Shown: in pieces, positions 1 through 6,988 of the stretch
Numbering within the stretch: the stretch's first letter is position 1
How the letters are laid out: each line of letters begins with the position of its first letter
Source of the DNA: an uncultured Clostridiaceae bacterium
GTDB lineage: Bacteria > Bacillota > Clostridia > Oscillospirales > Ruminococcaceae
Length of the DNA stretch: 20,058 nucleotides
Direction: 5' to 3'
Assembly (NCBI GenBank): GCA_946411985.1
Contig: CAMKFY010000009.1
Coordinates: 1 to 20,058 of the forward strand
The notes under the pieces: model-generated
The model's database searches: none
The model's input: only the letters and a program-made list of their open reading frames with translations
What the model was told of the DNA's origin: nothing
Translations under genes and position numbers: made by a program

Positions 1-343
1 TCATAACTAAAAAAACCTACCAAACATAATTGTCTTAAATAATATTTTAAATAGCCATATTAAAGCAGCGTTTCCTCCAAAACATATATGGAATTATAGC
101 AAAATATTAGAATTTTAACAAGAAAAATATAAAAATATATAATTTTGATAATTTTATTTTTTATAATGTTTTGTGTTTTTATGGGTTTTAATATATATAT
201 TTGAATTTGAAAAAATATATTACAAACAAAACAAATGAATTTAGTGGCGTCAAGCAAAATTTAAAGGTTATAAATATTGGGGGTATTGTTAATATTTTAA
301 ACTTATACACAAAAAATTTACAATTAACAATGTAAAAATAATA
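1..343. other. AT-rich intergenic region upstream of the S10 operon
   Basis: No gene can be supported on either strand. The open frames here are short, made of low-complexity Ile/Phe/Lys/Asn/Tyr residues, and none has a well-placed ribosome binding site. The str genes (rpsL, rpsG, fusA, tuf) that often precede rpsJ are not present within these bases. The base composition is balanced A and T, in clear contrast to the G+T-rich sequence that begins at the promoter. A possible minus-strand promoter (see rejected items) leads to no usable start codon. Confidence 0.7.
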
Positions 344-372
344 TTGAAAAAATTTACTTATGCTGCTATACT
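344..372 (+). promoter_or_regulatory. Probable sigma-A promoter of the S10-spc-alpha operon
   Basis: The -35 box TTGAAA lies at 344-349 and the -10 box TATACT at 367-372, with an exact 17-bp spacer. TG one base before the -10 box (364-365) makes it an extended -10. Transcription would start near 379, giving a leader of about 158 nt before rpsJ. It is the best promoter match upstream of the operon, and its position fits the sharp change in base composition. The start point is inferred, not seen. Confidence 0.75.
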
Positions 373-378
373 GGTCTG

Positions 379-536
379 GCATTGTTGAAGTGGTGTGCTT
401 GGTTGTGTGTTTTTATTTGGCTGTTTGTGTTTGTGGGTTTTGGTTTTATATTTTGGGGTTGTTGTGTTGTTGTGCTATTGCGCGGTTTGTTGTTTTTGCA
501 ACAATGAAAATGTAATTTGAAAAGGAGAAATATAAT
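379..536 (+). promoter_or_regulatory. G+T-rich untranslated leader of rpsJ with competing hairpins
   Basis: Between 391 and 498 only 9 of 108 bases are A or C. The hexamer TTGTTG occurs four times (382-387, 459-464, 467-472, 487-492), and the octamer GTTGTTGT is tandemly duplicated at 458-473. A single complementary CAACAA sits at 499-504. It can pair with the adjacent 487-492 copy (6-bp hairpin, loop 493-498). Extended to CAACAATG (499-506), it can pair perfectly over 8 bases with CATTGTTG at 380-387, at the very 5' end. The SD AAAGGAG follows at 521-527. A regulatory role is inference; no known leader family was recognised. Confidence 0.45.
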
Positions 537-848
537 TTGGCTACTAAGGGTAGGATGAAGATAAAACTTAAAAGTTATGATCACGTTTTGTTAGATAAGT
601 CTTGTAAAAAAATAATAGACTCTGCAAAGAGAACGGGCGCTGAAGTGGTGGGGCCTGTGCCTATTCCAACGAAGAAGGAAGTGGTTACAATACTTCGTGC
701 AGTTCATAAATATAAAGACAGCAGGGAACAATTTGAAATGAGAACTCATAAGCGTTTAATTGAAATATTGCGCCCATCTAATAGAACTGTTGAGGCTTTA
801 CAGGGTTTAGATTTGGCTGCTGGCGTAGAGATAGAAATTAAGCTTTGA
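537..848 (+). CDS. rpsJ: 30S ribosomal protein S10
   Basis: S10 is a 30S head protein and also, as NusE, a partner of NusB and NusG in antitermination. The 103-residue product has the usual length and the hallmark segments KLKSYDHVLLDKS near residues 10-22, GPVPIPTKKE near 40-49, and RTHKRLIEI near 69-77, followed by the C-terminal GVEIEIKL. Translation starts at TTG, 9 nt after AAAGGAG. A start at ATG 555 would remove the conserved N-terminus and lacks an SD. It is the first gene of the operon, behind the GT-rich leader, and ends in TGA. Confidence 0.97.
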   Translation: MATKGRMKIKLKSYDHVLLDKSCKKIIDSAKRTGAEVVGPVPIPTKKEVVTILRAVHKYKDSREQFEMRTHKRLIEILRPSNRTVEALQGLDLAAGVEIEIKL

Positions 849-876
849 GTTTTTGTGGTTGAAAGGGAGTGTATAG

Positions 877-1524
877 ATGTTAAAGGCAATGTTGGGCAAA
901 AAGCTTGGTATGACGCAGTTATTCGACGAGTCGGGCGCTGTTGTGGCAGTAACTGTTTTGGAGGTTGGGCCTTGTGCTGTTGTGCAAAGAAAAACCAGGT
1001 CTAAAGATGGTTATGATGCTCTGCAATTTGGGTTTGAAAATTTGAAACCTTCTAAGGTGAATAAGCCAATGATGGGTCATTTTAAAAAGGCGGGGTCGGC
1101 TTTCAAACGATATTTAAAGGAGTTTAAGTTAGATAATTGCGACGCATATAAGCCTGGCGATGTTGTTAAGGCAGATGTTTTTGAAGTTGGAGATTTTGTA
1201 GATGTTAGTGGCACAGGGAAAGGCAAAGGTTTTGCAGGCACAATAAAGCGGTATGGCGGGCATCAGTTAAAGGGTAGCCACGGTACTGGCCCTGTAAGGA
1301 GGCATGCTGGTTCTATGTCTGGCGCTTCAGATCCGTCGCGCATATTGAAAGGGAAGAAAATGCCAGGAAGAATGGGTGGCAAAGGGGTAACGGTGCAAAA
1401 TTTACAGCTTGTAAAGGTAGATGTTGAGAATAATTTAGTGGCTGTTAGGGGAGCCATACCTGGGCCAAATGGTGGTGTTGTTGTAATAAAAAGCAGTGTT
1501 AAAAAGGTTAAAAGTGAGGAATAG
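877..1524 (+). CDS. rplC: 50S ribosomal protein L3
   Basis: L3 is an early-assembly 50S protein whose long loop reaches the peptidyl-transferase centre. The 215-residue product begins with the typical KAMLGKKLGMTQLFDE and carries GTGKGKGFAGTIKR (about residues 113-126), then the loop with SHGTGPVRRHAGS and KGKKMPGRMGG. In that loop the motif usually written GS(I/M)G reads GSMS, so a generally conserved glycine near the catalytic centre appears replaced; this should be aligned before weight is put on it. The ATG start is 7 nt after AAAGGGAG. The stop is 2 nt before rplD. Confidence 0.97.
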   Translation: MLKAMLGKKLGMTQLFDESGAVVAVTVLEVGPCAVVQRKTRSKDGYDALQFGFENLKPSKVNKPMMGHFKKAGSAFKRYLKEFKLDNCDAYKPGDVVKADVFEVGDFVDVSGTGKGKGFAGTIKRYGGHQLKGSHGTGPVRRHAGSMSGASDPSRILKGKKMPGRMGGKGVTVQNLQLVKVDVENNLVAVRGAIPGPNGGVVVIKSSVKKVKSEE

Positions 1525-1526
1525 TT

Positions 1527-2153
1527 ATGTCATCAGATATTGTAGTTTTAAACATGAAAGGGCAGGAAGTATCTAAGAGAAAGCTTAATGAGAATATATT
1601 TTCTCTAACTCCGAGAAAAGATATTTTGCATTTTGTTGTTGTAAATCACCTTGCAAATTGCAGGCAGGGCACTCAGTCTACCCTTACGAGGTCGCAGGTT
1701 CGTGGCGGTGGGCGTAAGCCATGGAGGCAAAAAGGCACAGGCAGGGCACGGCAGGGTTCTACGAGGTCTCCGCAGTGGGTGCATGGTGGTGTGGCTTTAG
1801 GGCCAAAGCCTAGGAAGTATGGCTTTTCTATAAATAAAAAGGTGAGAAGGCTTGCCATTAAGCATGCTTTATCTTTGAAATTTATGAATTCTGAGCTGGT
1901 GTTGGTGGATAGTATTAGCATGAGTGAATATAAAACTAAGGCTTTTTTGGAGTTTATGAACGCTATAAAGGTGTCTGGTAAATCTTTAGTGGTTTTGGGC
2001 GGTGTTAATAACTTTGTTGTTAGGAGTGCTTCAAATTTAAAATTTGTTAAAACTTCTTTTGTTGGTGAAATAAATGTGTATGATTTGTTAAACTGTGAGA
2101 AGTTAATTTTAGAAGAATCATCTCTAAATAGAATTGAGGAGGTGTACGCTTAA
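1527..2153 (+). CDS. rplD: 50S ribosomal protein L4
   Basis: L4 lines the peptide exit tunnel, and in some bacteria it also represses its own operon. The 208-residue protein has the normal length. The extended loop that reaches the tunnel is seen as RGGGRKPWRQKGTGRARQGS near residues 60-79, followed by SPQWVHGGVALGPKPRKY. The SD (GTGAGGA) lies inside the last codons of rplC, and only 2 nt separate the genes. The TAA stop abuts the rplW start codon directly, so the two are probably translationally coupled. Nothing in the sequence tells whether L4 controls the leader of this operon. Confidence 0.97.
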   Translation: MSSDIVVLNMKGQEVSKRKLNENIFSLTPRKDILHFVVVNHLANCRQGTQSTLTRSQVRGGGRKPWRQKGTGRARQGSTRSPQWVHGGVALGPKPRKYGFSINKKVRRLAIKHALSLKFMNSELVLVDSISMSEYKTKAFLEFMNAIKVSGKSLVVLGGVNNFVVRSASNLKFVKTSFVGEINVYDLLNCEKLILEESSLNRIEEVYA

Positions 2154-2453
2154 ATGAAAAAAAGAACTGCTCACGATATTATAATAAAGCCTATAATAAC
2201 TGAAGATTCTATGAAGGGAATTCAAGATAAGAAGTATGTGTTTAAGGTGCGTAGGGATGCAAATAAAATAGAAATAAAAAAGGCTCTGCAAGAACTTTTT
2301 GGAGTAAAGGTGGAAAAGGTAAACACTATGAATTGTAAAGGCAGGGCTGTGCGATATAGGCAAAGCAGAGGCTATAGGCAAGATTGGAAGAAAGCCATAG
2401 TAAAGTTATTTGAAGATTCTAAGACTATTGAATTTTTTGATGCTTTGTATTAG
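2154..2453 (+). CDS. rplW: 50S ribosomal protein L23
   Basis: L23 sits at the tunnel exit and is the docking point for trigger factor and SRP. The 99-residue product shows the family pattern: an N-terminal DIIIKPIITEDS, then KYVFKVRRDANKIEIKKAL, then VEKVNTMNCKGRAVR and the C-terminal KKAIVKL. The ATG follows the rplD stop with no spacer. Its SD, GAGGAGGTG, lies within the last codons of rplD. Confidence 0.97.
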   Translation: MKKRTAHDIIIKPIITEDSMKGIQDKKYVFKVRRDANKIEIKKALQELFGVKVEKVNTMNCKGRAVRYRQSRGYRQDWKKAIVKLFEDSKTIEFFDALY

Positions 2454-2488
2454 TTTTATGTTAAAAGTTTCAAGCGAGGAGAGGTAAA

Positions 2489-3322
2489 ATGGCTGTTAAA
2501 ACTTATAATCCTACCACCGCTTCAAGAAGAGGCATGACTGTTACAGATTACTCGTGTTTAACAAAAAAAAGACCAGAAAAGAGTTTAGTGTGTACGCTTA
2601 AAAAGCATTCTGGTAGGAACAATAGTGGCAAGATAACTGTACGTCATAGGGGCGGTGCGAATAAGAGAAAGTATAGGTTAATAGATTTTAAGAGAGATAA
2701 GCATGATGTTAAGGCAGTGGTTCAATCTTTAGAGTATGATCCTAATCGTTCCTCTAATATAGCGCTTGTAAAGTATGAGGATGGCGAGAAAAGGTATATA
2801 TTAGCTGCAAATGGGCTAAAAGTTGGCGATGTTGTTGAAAGTGGTGAACAGGCAGATATTAGGCCAGGCAGTGCTCTTTTGCTTAAAGATATACCTGTTG
2901 GAACATTTATTCATAATATTGAACTTTCTCCAAAGCAGGGCGGCGTTTTAGTGCGTTCTGCGGGCAATTCTGCGCAATTGATGGCTAAGGAGGGCAAGTA
3001 TGCGTTGGTGCGTTTGCCGTCGGGGGAGCTTAGGAAAATTTTAGTGGTTTGTTGTGCTACAGTAGGCCAGGTTGGGAATTTAGAGCATGAAAATGTTAAA
3101 GTTGGTAAGGCAGGAAAAACTCGTCACAAGGGGTTCAGGCCAACAGTGCGCGGTTCTGTTATGAACCCAAACGACCATCCGCACGGAGGTGGAGAGGGAA
3201 AGTGTCCTATTGGAAGGCCTGGCCCGGTAACGCCGTGGGGCAAGCCAACGCTTGGCTATAAAACTAGGAAGAAGAAAAACCTTAGGGATAAATATATAGT
3301 TAGAAGAAGAAATGAGAAATAG
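2489..3322 (+). CDS. rplB: 50S ribosomal protein L2
   Basis: L2 is needed for subunit association and lies near the peptidyl-transferase centre. Its 277 residues match the usual length of about 275. Visible family segments include KSLVCTLKKHSGRNNSGKIT and HRGGANKRKYRLIDFKRDK in the N-terminal third. The C-terminal signature GSVMNPNDHPHGGGEG contains the conserved histidine next to the catalytic centre, and is followed by PIGRPGPVTPWGKPTLGYKT. The ATG lies behind GAGGAGAGG. The gap of 35 nt after rplW holds no other feature. Confidence 0.98.
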   Translation: MAVKTYNPTTASRRGMTVTDYSCLTKKRPEKSLVCTLKKHSGRNNSGKITVRHRGGANKRKYRLIDFKRDKHDVKAVVQSLEYDPNRSSNIALVKYEDGEKRYILAANGLKVGDVVESGEQADIRPGSALLLKDIPVGTFIHNIELSPKQGGVLVRSAGNSAQLMAKEGKYALVRLPSGELRKILVVCCATVGQVGNLEHENVKVGKAGKTRHKGFRPTVRGSVMNPNDHPHGGGEGKCPIGRPGPVTPWGKPTLGYKTRKKKNLRDKYIVRRRNEK

Positions 3323-3367
3323 GCGTAGCAGTTAGTGCAGCTAATTTTTAACGTGTGGAGGTATTTC

Positions 3368-3640
3368 ATGGGTAGATCTGTTAAGAAAGGGCCTTATGTA
3401 GATGAAAAGTTATTAAAGCGGGTTGTGCAGATGAATAATAACAAAGAGAAAAAGGTGTTGAAAACTTGGTCACGTGGTTCTACTATATTTCCAGATTTTG
3501 TTGGGCATACGTTTGCTATTCATGACGGCAGGAAACATGTGCCAATATATATTACGGAAGATATGGTTGGCCACAAGCTGGGGGAGTTTGCTCCAACGCG
3601 CACATTTAGGGGGCATGCTGGTTCCAAAACGTCGAAGTAA
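3368..3640 (+). CDS. rpsS: 30S ribosomal protein S19
   Basis: S19 forms the head of the 30S subunit with S13 and contacts the A-site tRNA region. From the ATG at 3368 the product is 90 residues and begins MGRSVKKGPYVDEKLLKRV, exactly as in the family; it then shows TWSRGSTIFPDFVGHTFAIH and GEFAPTRTFRGH. A longer open frame from 3335 would add eleven unconserved residues and put the start upstream of the SD (GTGGAGG, ending 3361), so it is rejected. Confidence 0.97.
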   Translation: MGRSVKKGPYVDEKLLKRVVQMNNNKEKKVLKTWSRGSTIFPDFVGHTFAIHDGRKHVPIYITEDMVGHKLGEFAPTRTFRGHAGSKTSK

Positions 3641-3664
3641 TATAAAATGTAGGAGGTGTTAGTG

Positions 3665-4000
3665 TTGGAAGCTATCGCAAAGTTAAATCATGTTAGAATA
3701 TCGCCTAGGAAGGTGAAAGTGGTTTTAGATTTAATTCGTGGCAAGAGTGTTAAGCAGGCTGTTGCAATTTTAAAGTATACTCCTAAAGCTGCTTGCGAAT
3801 TGTTAATTAAGCTTATAAATTCTGCTCAGGCCAATGCGGTTAACAATTTTGGTATGGATGGCGGTAATTTGTATGTAGGCGAATGTTTTGTTACTCCAGC
3901 TTCTATTTTAAAAAGAGTGCGTCCTGTGTCTAAGGGTAGGTCTTGCAGAATATTAAAAAGGATGTCGCATGTTACTATAAAATTAAAGGAAGCGGTTTAG
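3665..4000 (+). CDS. rplV: 50S ribosomal protein L22
   Basis: L22 helps form the exit tunnel constriction. The 111-residue product from TTG 3665 begins MEAIAKLNHVRISPRKVK, which aligns residue for residue with known L22 N-termini, and has VLDLIRGKSV and, near the end, GRSCRILKRMSHVTI. Three in-frame starts are close together: GTG 3656 overlaps the SD AGGAGG (3651-3656) and is not credible; GTG 3662 leaves 5 nt and TTG 3665 leaves 8 nt. TTG is preferred on alignment, with GTG 3662 as the alternative. Confidence 0.95.
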   Translation: MEAIAKLNHVRISPRKVKVVLDLIRGKSVKQAVAILKYTPKAACELLIKLINSAQANAVNNFGMDGGNLYVGECFVTPASILKRVRPVSKGRSCRILKRMSHVTIKLKEAV

Positions 4001-4021
4001 TTTAAAAAGGGGAGGTATATT

Positions 4022-4735
4022 ATGGGGCAAAAAGTTAGCCCACATGGTTTAAGGCTTGGTATTATAAAAGATTGGTATTCTAGGTGGTATGTAGGCAAAG
4101 ATAGATTTAGTGAATATTTGGTGGAAGACTATAAAATACGTGGTTTTTTGAAAAAGAAGATATATACGGCTGGCGTGGCAAGAATAGAGATAGAACGTGG
4201 AGTTTCTGGGATAAAAATATATATATATTGTTCGAAGCCAGGTATAGTTATAGGCAAAGGCGGTTCTGAAATAGAAAAGGTTAAGGCTCAGCTTGAAAAG
4301 CTTATTAATAAGAATGTGGTTGTTAATATAGTAGAGATGAAAAAGCCCGATATAAATGCTCAACTTATATCTGAAAGCGTTGCAGCTCAGTTAGAGCGGC
4401 GAATATCTTTTAGAAGAGCAATGAAGCAAGCCATAAAGAGAGCTATAGAGGCCGGCGTTAAGGGGATAAAAATTCAAGTATCTGGGCGTTTGGCAGGCGC
4501 AGAAATTGCACGTGCTGAAAGGTATCACGAAGGCATAATTCCACTTCAAACTTTAAGAGCAGATATAGACTATGGTTTTGCAGAGGCGCATACCACATAT
4601 GGTATAATTGGTGTTAAGGTGTGGGTTTGTAATGGAGAAGTGTTAAAAGGAGCCAAGCAGGAAGATAAGCTGAGCGATGAGCCTCAACCAAAAAGAGGTC
4701 GTGTTGGTAGGAATTTTAGGGCTGAAAGGAGATAG
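4022..4735 (+). CDS. rpsC: 30S ribosomal protein S3
   Basis: S3 lines the mRNA entry channel and contributes to helicase activity. The 237-residue product is slightly longer than most (about 210-235). The N-terminus GQKVSPHGLRLGIIKDW is classical. The KH domain GXXG loop is visible as VIGKGGSEIEKVK near residues 76-88, and the C-terminal domain has VSGRLAGAEIARAER and the ribosomal signature around YGIIGVKVWV. A basic tail (PKRGRVGRNFRAERR) follows. The ATG is 5-6 nt after GGGGAGGT. Ends in TAG. Confidence 0.97.
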   Translation: MGQKVSPHGLRLGIIKDWYSRWYVGKDRFSEYLVEDYKIRGFLKKKIYTAGVARIEIERGVSGIKIYIYCSKPGIVIGKGGSEIEKVKAQLEKLINKNVVVNIVEMKKPDINAQLISESVAAQLERRISFRRAMKQAIKRAIEAGVKGIKIQVSGRLAGAEIARAERYHEGIIPLQTLRADIDYGFAEAHTTYGIIGVKVWVCNGEVLKGAKQEDKLSDEPQPKRGRVGRNFRAERR

Positions 4736-4741
4736 AGTACA

Positions 4742-5173
4742 TTGTTAATGCCAAAACGTACAAAGTACAGAAGGCACCATCGTGGGCGTATGAAGGGTTT
4801 AGCGAGAAAAGGTAACAAAGTTGTTTACGGCGAGTATGGTTTGCAAGCGTTAAGCCCGGCATGGATAGCTTCTAATCAAATAGAAGCTGCTCGTATTGCT
4901 ATGACTAGGTATACAAAGCGTGGTGGCCAGGTTTGGGTTAAAATATTTCCAGACAAACAGGTAACTAAGAAGCCTGCAGGAGTGCGTATGGGTAAAGGTA
5001 AGGGTGCTCCTGAGTATTGGGTAGCAGTTGTTAAAAGAGGTAGAGTTATATTTGAAGTTGGTGGCGTTACCGAAGCTGTGGCGAGGGAGGCTATGCGGCT
5101 TGCTATGCACAAATTACCTATAAAGTGTAAATTTGTGTCTAGAGAGCAAGGTTTAGGCGGTGAAGATAGATGA
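4742..5173 (+). CDS. rplP: 50S ribosomal protein L16
   Basis: L16 organises the A-site tRNA binding region of the 50S subunit. The 143-residue product begins MLMPKRTKYRRHHRGRMKGL, the typical Firmicute N-terminus. This supports the TTG at 4742, which lies 10 nt after AAGGAG; the ATG at 4748 would be 16 nt away and would lose the first two conserved residues. Other family segments are WVKIFPDKQVTKKPAGVRMG (middle) and GRVIFEVGGV. The TGA stop overlaps the rpmC start codon by four bases (ATGA). Confidence 0.96.
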   Translation: MLMPKRTKYRRHHRGRMKGLARKGNKVVYGEYGLQALSPAWIASNQIEAARIAMTRYTKRGGQVWVKIFPDKQVTKKPAGVRMGKGKGAPEYWVAVVKRGRVIFEVGGVTEAVAREAMRLAMHKLPIKCKFVSREQGLGGEDR

Positions 5174-5370
5174 AAGCAAAAGATGTAAGAGATATGGATT
5201 CTGGCAAGATATTAAAAACCATAAACGAGTTAAAGCAGGAGCTTTTTAACTTGCGTTTTCAAGGAGCTGCTAACAAGTTGGAGAATCCTGCGCGGTGTAG
5301 GTTAGTTAAGAAGGATATTGCTCGGATGAAAACGGTATTGCGCGAGCGTGAATTGGGCTTAAACGGTTAA
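5170..5370 (+). CDS. rpmC: 50S ribosomal protein L29
   Basis: L29 lies by the tunnel exit next to L23 and helps bind SRP and trigger factor. The 66-residue two-helix product has the family pattern KDVRDMD, then LKQELFNLRFQGA, then NPARCRLVKKDIARMKTVL. It overlaps rplP by 4 nt in ATGA and has only a weak SD (GGCGGTGAAG), so translation probably depends on coupling to rplP. Confidence 0.96.
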   Translation: MKAKDVRDMDSGKILKTINELKQELFNLRFQGAANKLENPARCRLVKKDIARMKTVLRERELGLNG

Positions 5371-5394
5371 AATTTTTAAGAGAGGTTTGTTTTA

Positions 5395-5655
5395 ATGCAG
5401 GTGGATAGGAATTACAGAAAGGTTCGTGTGGGCAATGTTGTTAGCAATAAAATGGATAAGACTGTTGTTGTTGCAATTGAAGATAATGTACGGCACCCAC
5501 TGTATAAAAAAATAGTTAGGAAAACTATACGTAGAAAGGCACACGATGAGAATAATGCTTGTGGTGTAGGTGACAGAGTTCGTATTATGGAAACCAGGCC
5601 TCTTTCAAAGGATAAAAGATGGCGTGTTGATAAAATAATAGAAAAAGCAAAATAG
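5395..5655 (+). CDS. rpsQ: 30S ribosomal protein S17
   Basis: S17 is a primary 16S rRNA binder with an OB fold. The 86-residue product has the usual length and shows GNVVSNKMDKTVVVAIED at residues 13-30, HPLYKKIVRKT, and the signature GDRVRIMETRPLSKDKRWRV near the C-terminus. The ATG follows AGAGAGGT at normal spacing. The stop is TAG. Confidence 0.97.
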   Translation: MQVDRNYRKVRVGNVVSNKMDKTVVVAIEDNVRHPLYKKIVRKTIRRKAHDENNACGVGDRVRIMETRPLSKDKRWRVDKIIEKAK

Positions 5656-5691
5656 GTTTTATTTTTGTGTTTTTAAAAGAGGTGAGTTGAT

Positions 5692-6060
5692 TTGATACAG
5701 ATGCAAACGCGGCTTAAGGTAGCAGATAATACGGGAGCGAAGGAGCTTATGTGTATTAGAGTGCTTGGTGGGTCTAAAAAGCGGTATGCTAGAATTGGTG
5801 ATGTTATAGTGGCGGCTGTTAAGCGGGTGGCTCCTGGAGGCATGGTTAGAAAGGGCGACGTTGTAAGAGCTGTCGTGGTTCGGTGTGTTAATGCTGTTAG
5901 AAGAAAAGATGGGAGTTATATAAGTTTTGATGAAAATGCAGCTGTTATAATAAGAGAAGACAAAAACCCGAGAGGCACTCGTATTTTTGGCCCGGTAGCA
6001 AGAGAGCTAAGAGAGAAGAACTATATGAAGATTCTTTCGCTTGCGCCTGAAGTTTTGTAA
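5692..6060 (+). CDS. rplN: 50S ribosomal protein L14
   Basis: L14 forms part of the inter-subunit bridge and the landing site of ribosome silencing factor. The product is exactly 122 residues, the standard length, when started at TTG 5692: MIQMQTRLKVADNTGAKELM, then RVLGGSKKRYARIGDVIV and GTRIFGPVARELREKNYMKI. The SD AGAGGTGAG lies just upstream. The next ATG (5701) would remove three conserved residues. Ends in TAA. Confidence 0.97.
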   Translation: MIQMQTRLKVADNTGAKELMCIRVLGGSKKRYARIGDVIVAAVKRVAPGGMVRKGDVVRAVVVRCVNAVRRKDGSYISFDENAAVIIREDKNPRGTRIFGPVARELREKNYMKILSLAPEVL

Positions 6061-6076
6061 TAAAGGGGTGTGTAAG

Positions 6077-6412
6077 GTGAAAAGTAATGTTGTTAGGAAA
6101 AAGTTGCATGTAAAAAAAGGCGATATGGTTCAGGTTATAACAGGCAAATGTAAAGGGCAAACTGGCAAAATAGCTGCAGTTTCTTTAAAAGAGGGCAAAG
6201 TTATAGTTGAAGGTGTTAATATTTCCACGAAACATTTAAAGCCTAGGCAGCAAAACACGGCTGGAAGCCTTGTAAAGGTGGAGTCGCCGCTATATTCTAG
6301 CAAAGTTATGCTTGTTTGCCCTGAATGCAATAGCGCTACTAGAGTGGGGAAGGCTGTAGATGGAAGTGGCGTTAAGAAGCGAAAGTGTAAGAAGTGTGGC
6401 AATTTGTTTTAA
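6077..6412 (+). CDS. rplX: 50S ribosomal protein L24 (zinc-ribbon form)
   Basis: L24 initiates 50S assembly and lies at the tunnel exit. The GTG start at 6077 is 6 nt after AAAGGGGTG and gives 111 residues beginning MKSNVVRKKLHVKKGD; a longer frame from 6041 runs back into rplN and is rejected. The KOW motif is KKGDMVQVITGKCKGQTGKI (residues 13-32). The C-terminal part carries CPEC (C81, C84) and CKKC (C104, C107), a four-cysteine zinc-ribbon arrangement that L24 of E. coli and B. subtilis lacks. Ends in TAA. Confidence 0.95.
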   Translation: MKSNVVRKKLHVKKGDMVQVITGKCKGQTGKIAAVSLKEGKVIVEGVNISTKHLKPRQQNTAGSLVKVESPLYSSKVMLVCPECNSATRVGKAVDGSGVKKRKCKKCGNLF

Positions 6413-6433
6413 TATTAGGAGAGGAGGTTTAAA

Positions 6434-6976
6434 GTGGCAAGGTTAAAAGAGTTGTATGAAAATAAGGTAGTTAATGCTCTGATGGAAAAATTTGGTTATA
6501 AAAACCCTATGCAAGCTCCAAAATTAGAAAAAATAGTGGTTAATATATGTGATGGAGAGGCAAAGGATAATTCTAAAATTATAGATTTTATGATGGAAAA
6601 TTTGGCAGTTATAACAGGTCAGAAGCCTGTTATTTGTAGGGCTAAGAAGTCTGTGGCGAATTTTAAAATTCGTGAGGGTATGAAGATTGGTTGCAAAGTT
6701 ACGCTTCGTGGAGAGAAGATGTATGAATTTTTAGATAGGTTGTTTAATGTGGCTCTTCCACGTGTGCGAGATTTTAGGGGAATAAATCCTAATTCTTTTG
6801 ATGGCAGAGGAAATTATAGTTTGGGCATTAAAGAACAGATTATTTTTCCAGAAGTGGAGTTTGATAAAATAGATAAAGCTCGTGGCATGGATGTAAGTTT
6901 CATAACATCTGCTAAAACGGATGAGGAGTCTAAGGAGCTGTTAGGTTTGATGGGCGCGCCTTTTAGATCTGTGTAG
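6434..6976 (+). CDS. rplE: 50S ribosomal protein L5
   Basis: L5 binds 5S rRNA and forms a bridge to the 30S head. The 180-residue product matches the family length of about 179. Segments seen are PKLEKIVVNICDGEA near residues 29-43, ITGQKPVICRAKKSVANFK, GCKVTLRGEKMYEFLDRL, and the signature LPRVRDFRGINPNSFDGRGN. The GTG start is well placed after GAGGAGGT (6421-6428). The stop is TAG. Confidence 0.97.
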   Translation: MARLKELYENKVVNALMEKFGYKNPMQAPKLEKIVVNICDGEAKDNSKIIDFMMENLAVITGQKPVICRAKKSVANFKIREGMKIGCKVTLRGEKMYEFLDRLFNVALPRVRDFRGINPNSFDGRGNYSLGIKEQIIFPEVEFDKIDKARGMDVSFITSAKTDEESKELLGLMGAPFRSV

Positions 6977-6988
6977 AGGGGGTATCTT

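Noticed and set aside
56..121. Minus-strand promoter-like TTGTTA (121-116), 17 bp, TATAAT (98-93), followed by GGAGG (78-74).
   Set aside because: The only ATG after the GGAGG is 15 nt away and opens three codons before a stop. Such matches are expected in AT-rich DNA.
128..170. AT-only hairpin-like sequence that might terminate an upstream gene.
   Set aside because: Pairing is only A-T, imperfect, and there is no upstream gene in the window to terminate.
385..507. A forward open frame in the leader starting TTG, 40 codons, very hydrophobic, rich in Trp, Cys, Val and Phe, ending in Gln-Gln-stop.
   Set aside because: All stop codons contain A, so a G/T-only tract is open in every frame and its product is hydrophobic by composition alone. 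There is no SD ahead of the TTG, and a Trp/Cys-type attenuator makes no sense before ribosomal genes.
366..584. Minus-strand frame of 72 codons covering the leader and the start of rpsJ.
   Set aside because: It is the reverse complement of the G+T tract (hence Thr/Gln/Asn/Pro-rich), has no SD and overlaps rpsJ.
3335..3367. Extension of rpsS to an upstream GTG.
   Set aside because: The eleven added residues are not part of S19, and the SD lies downstream of that start.
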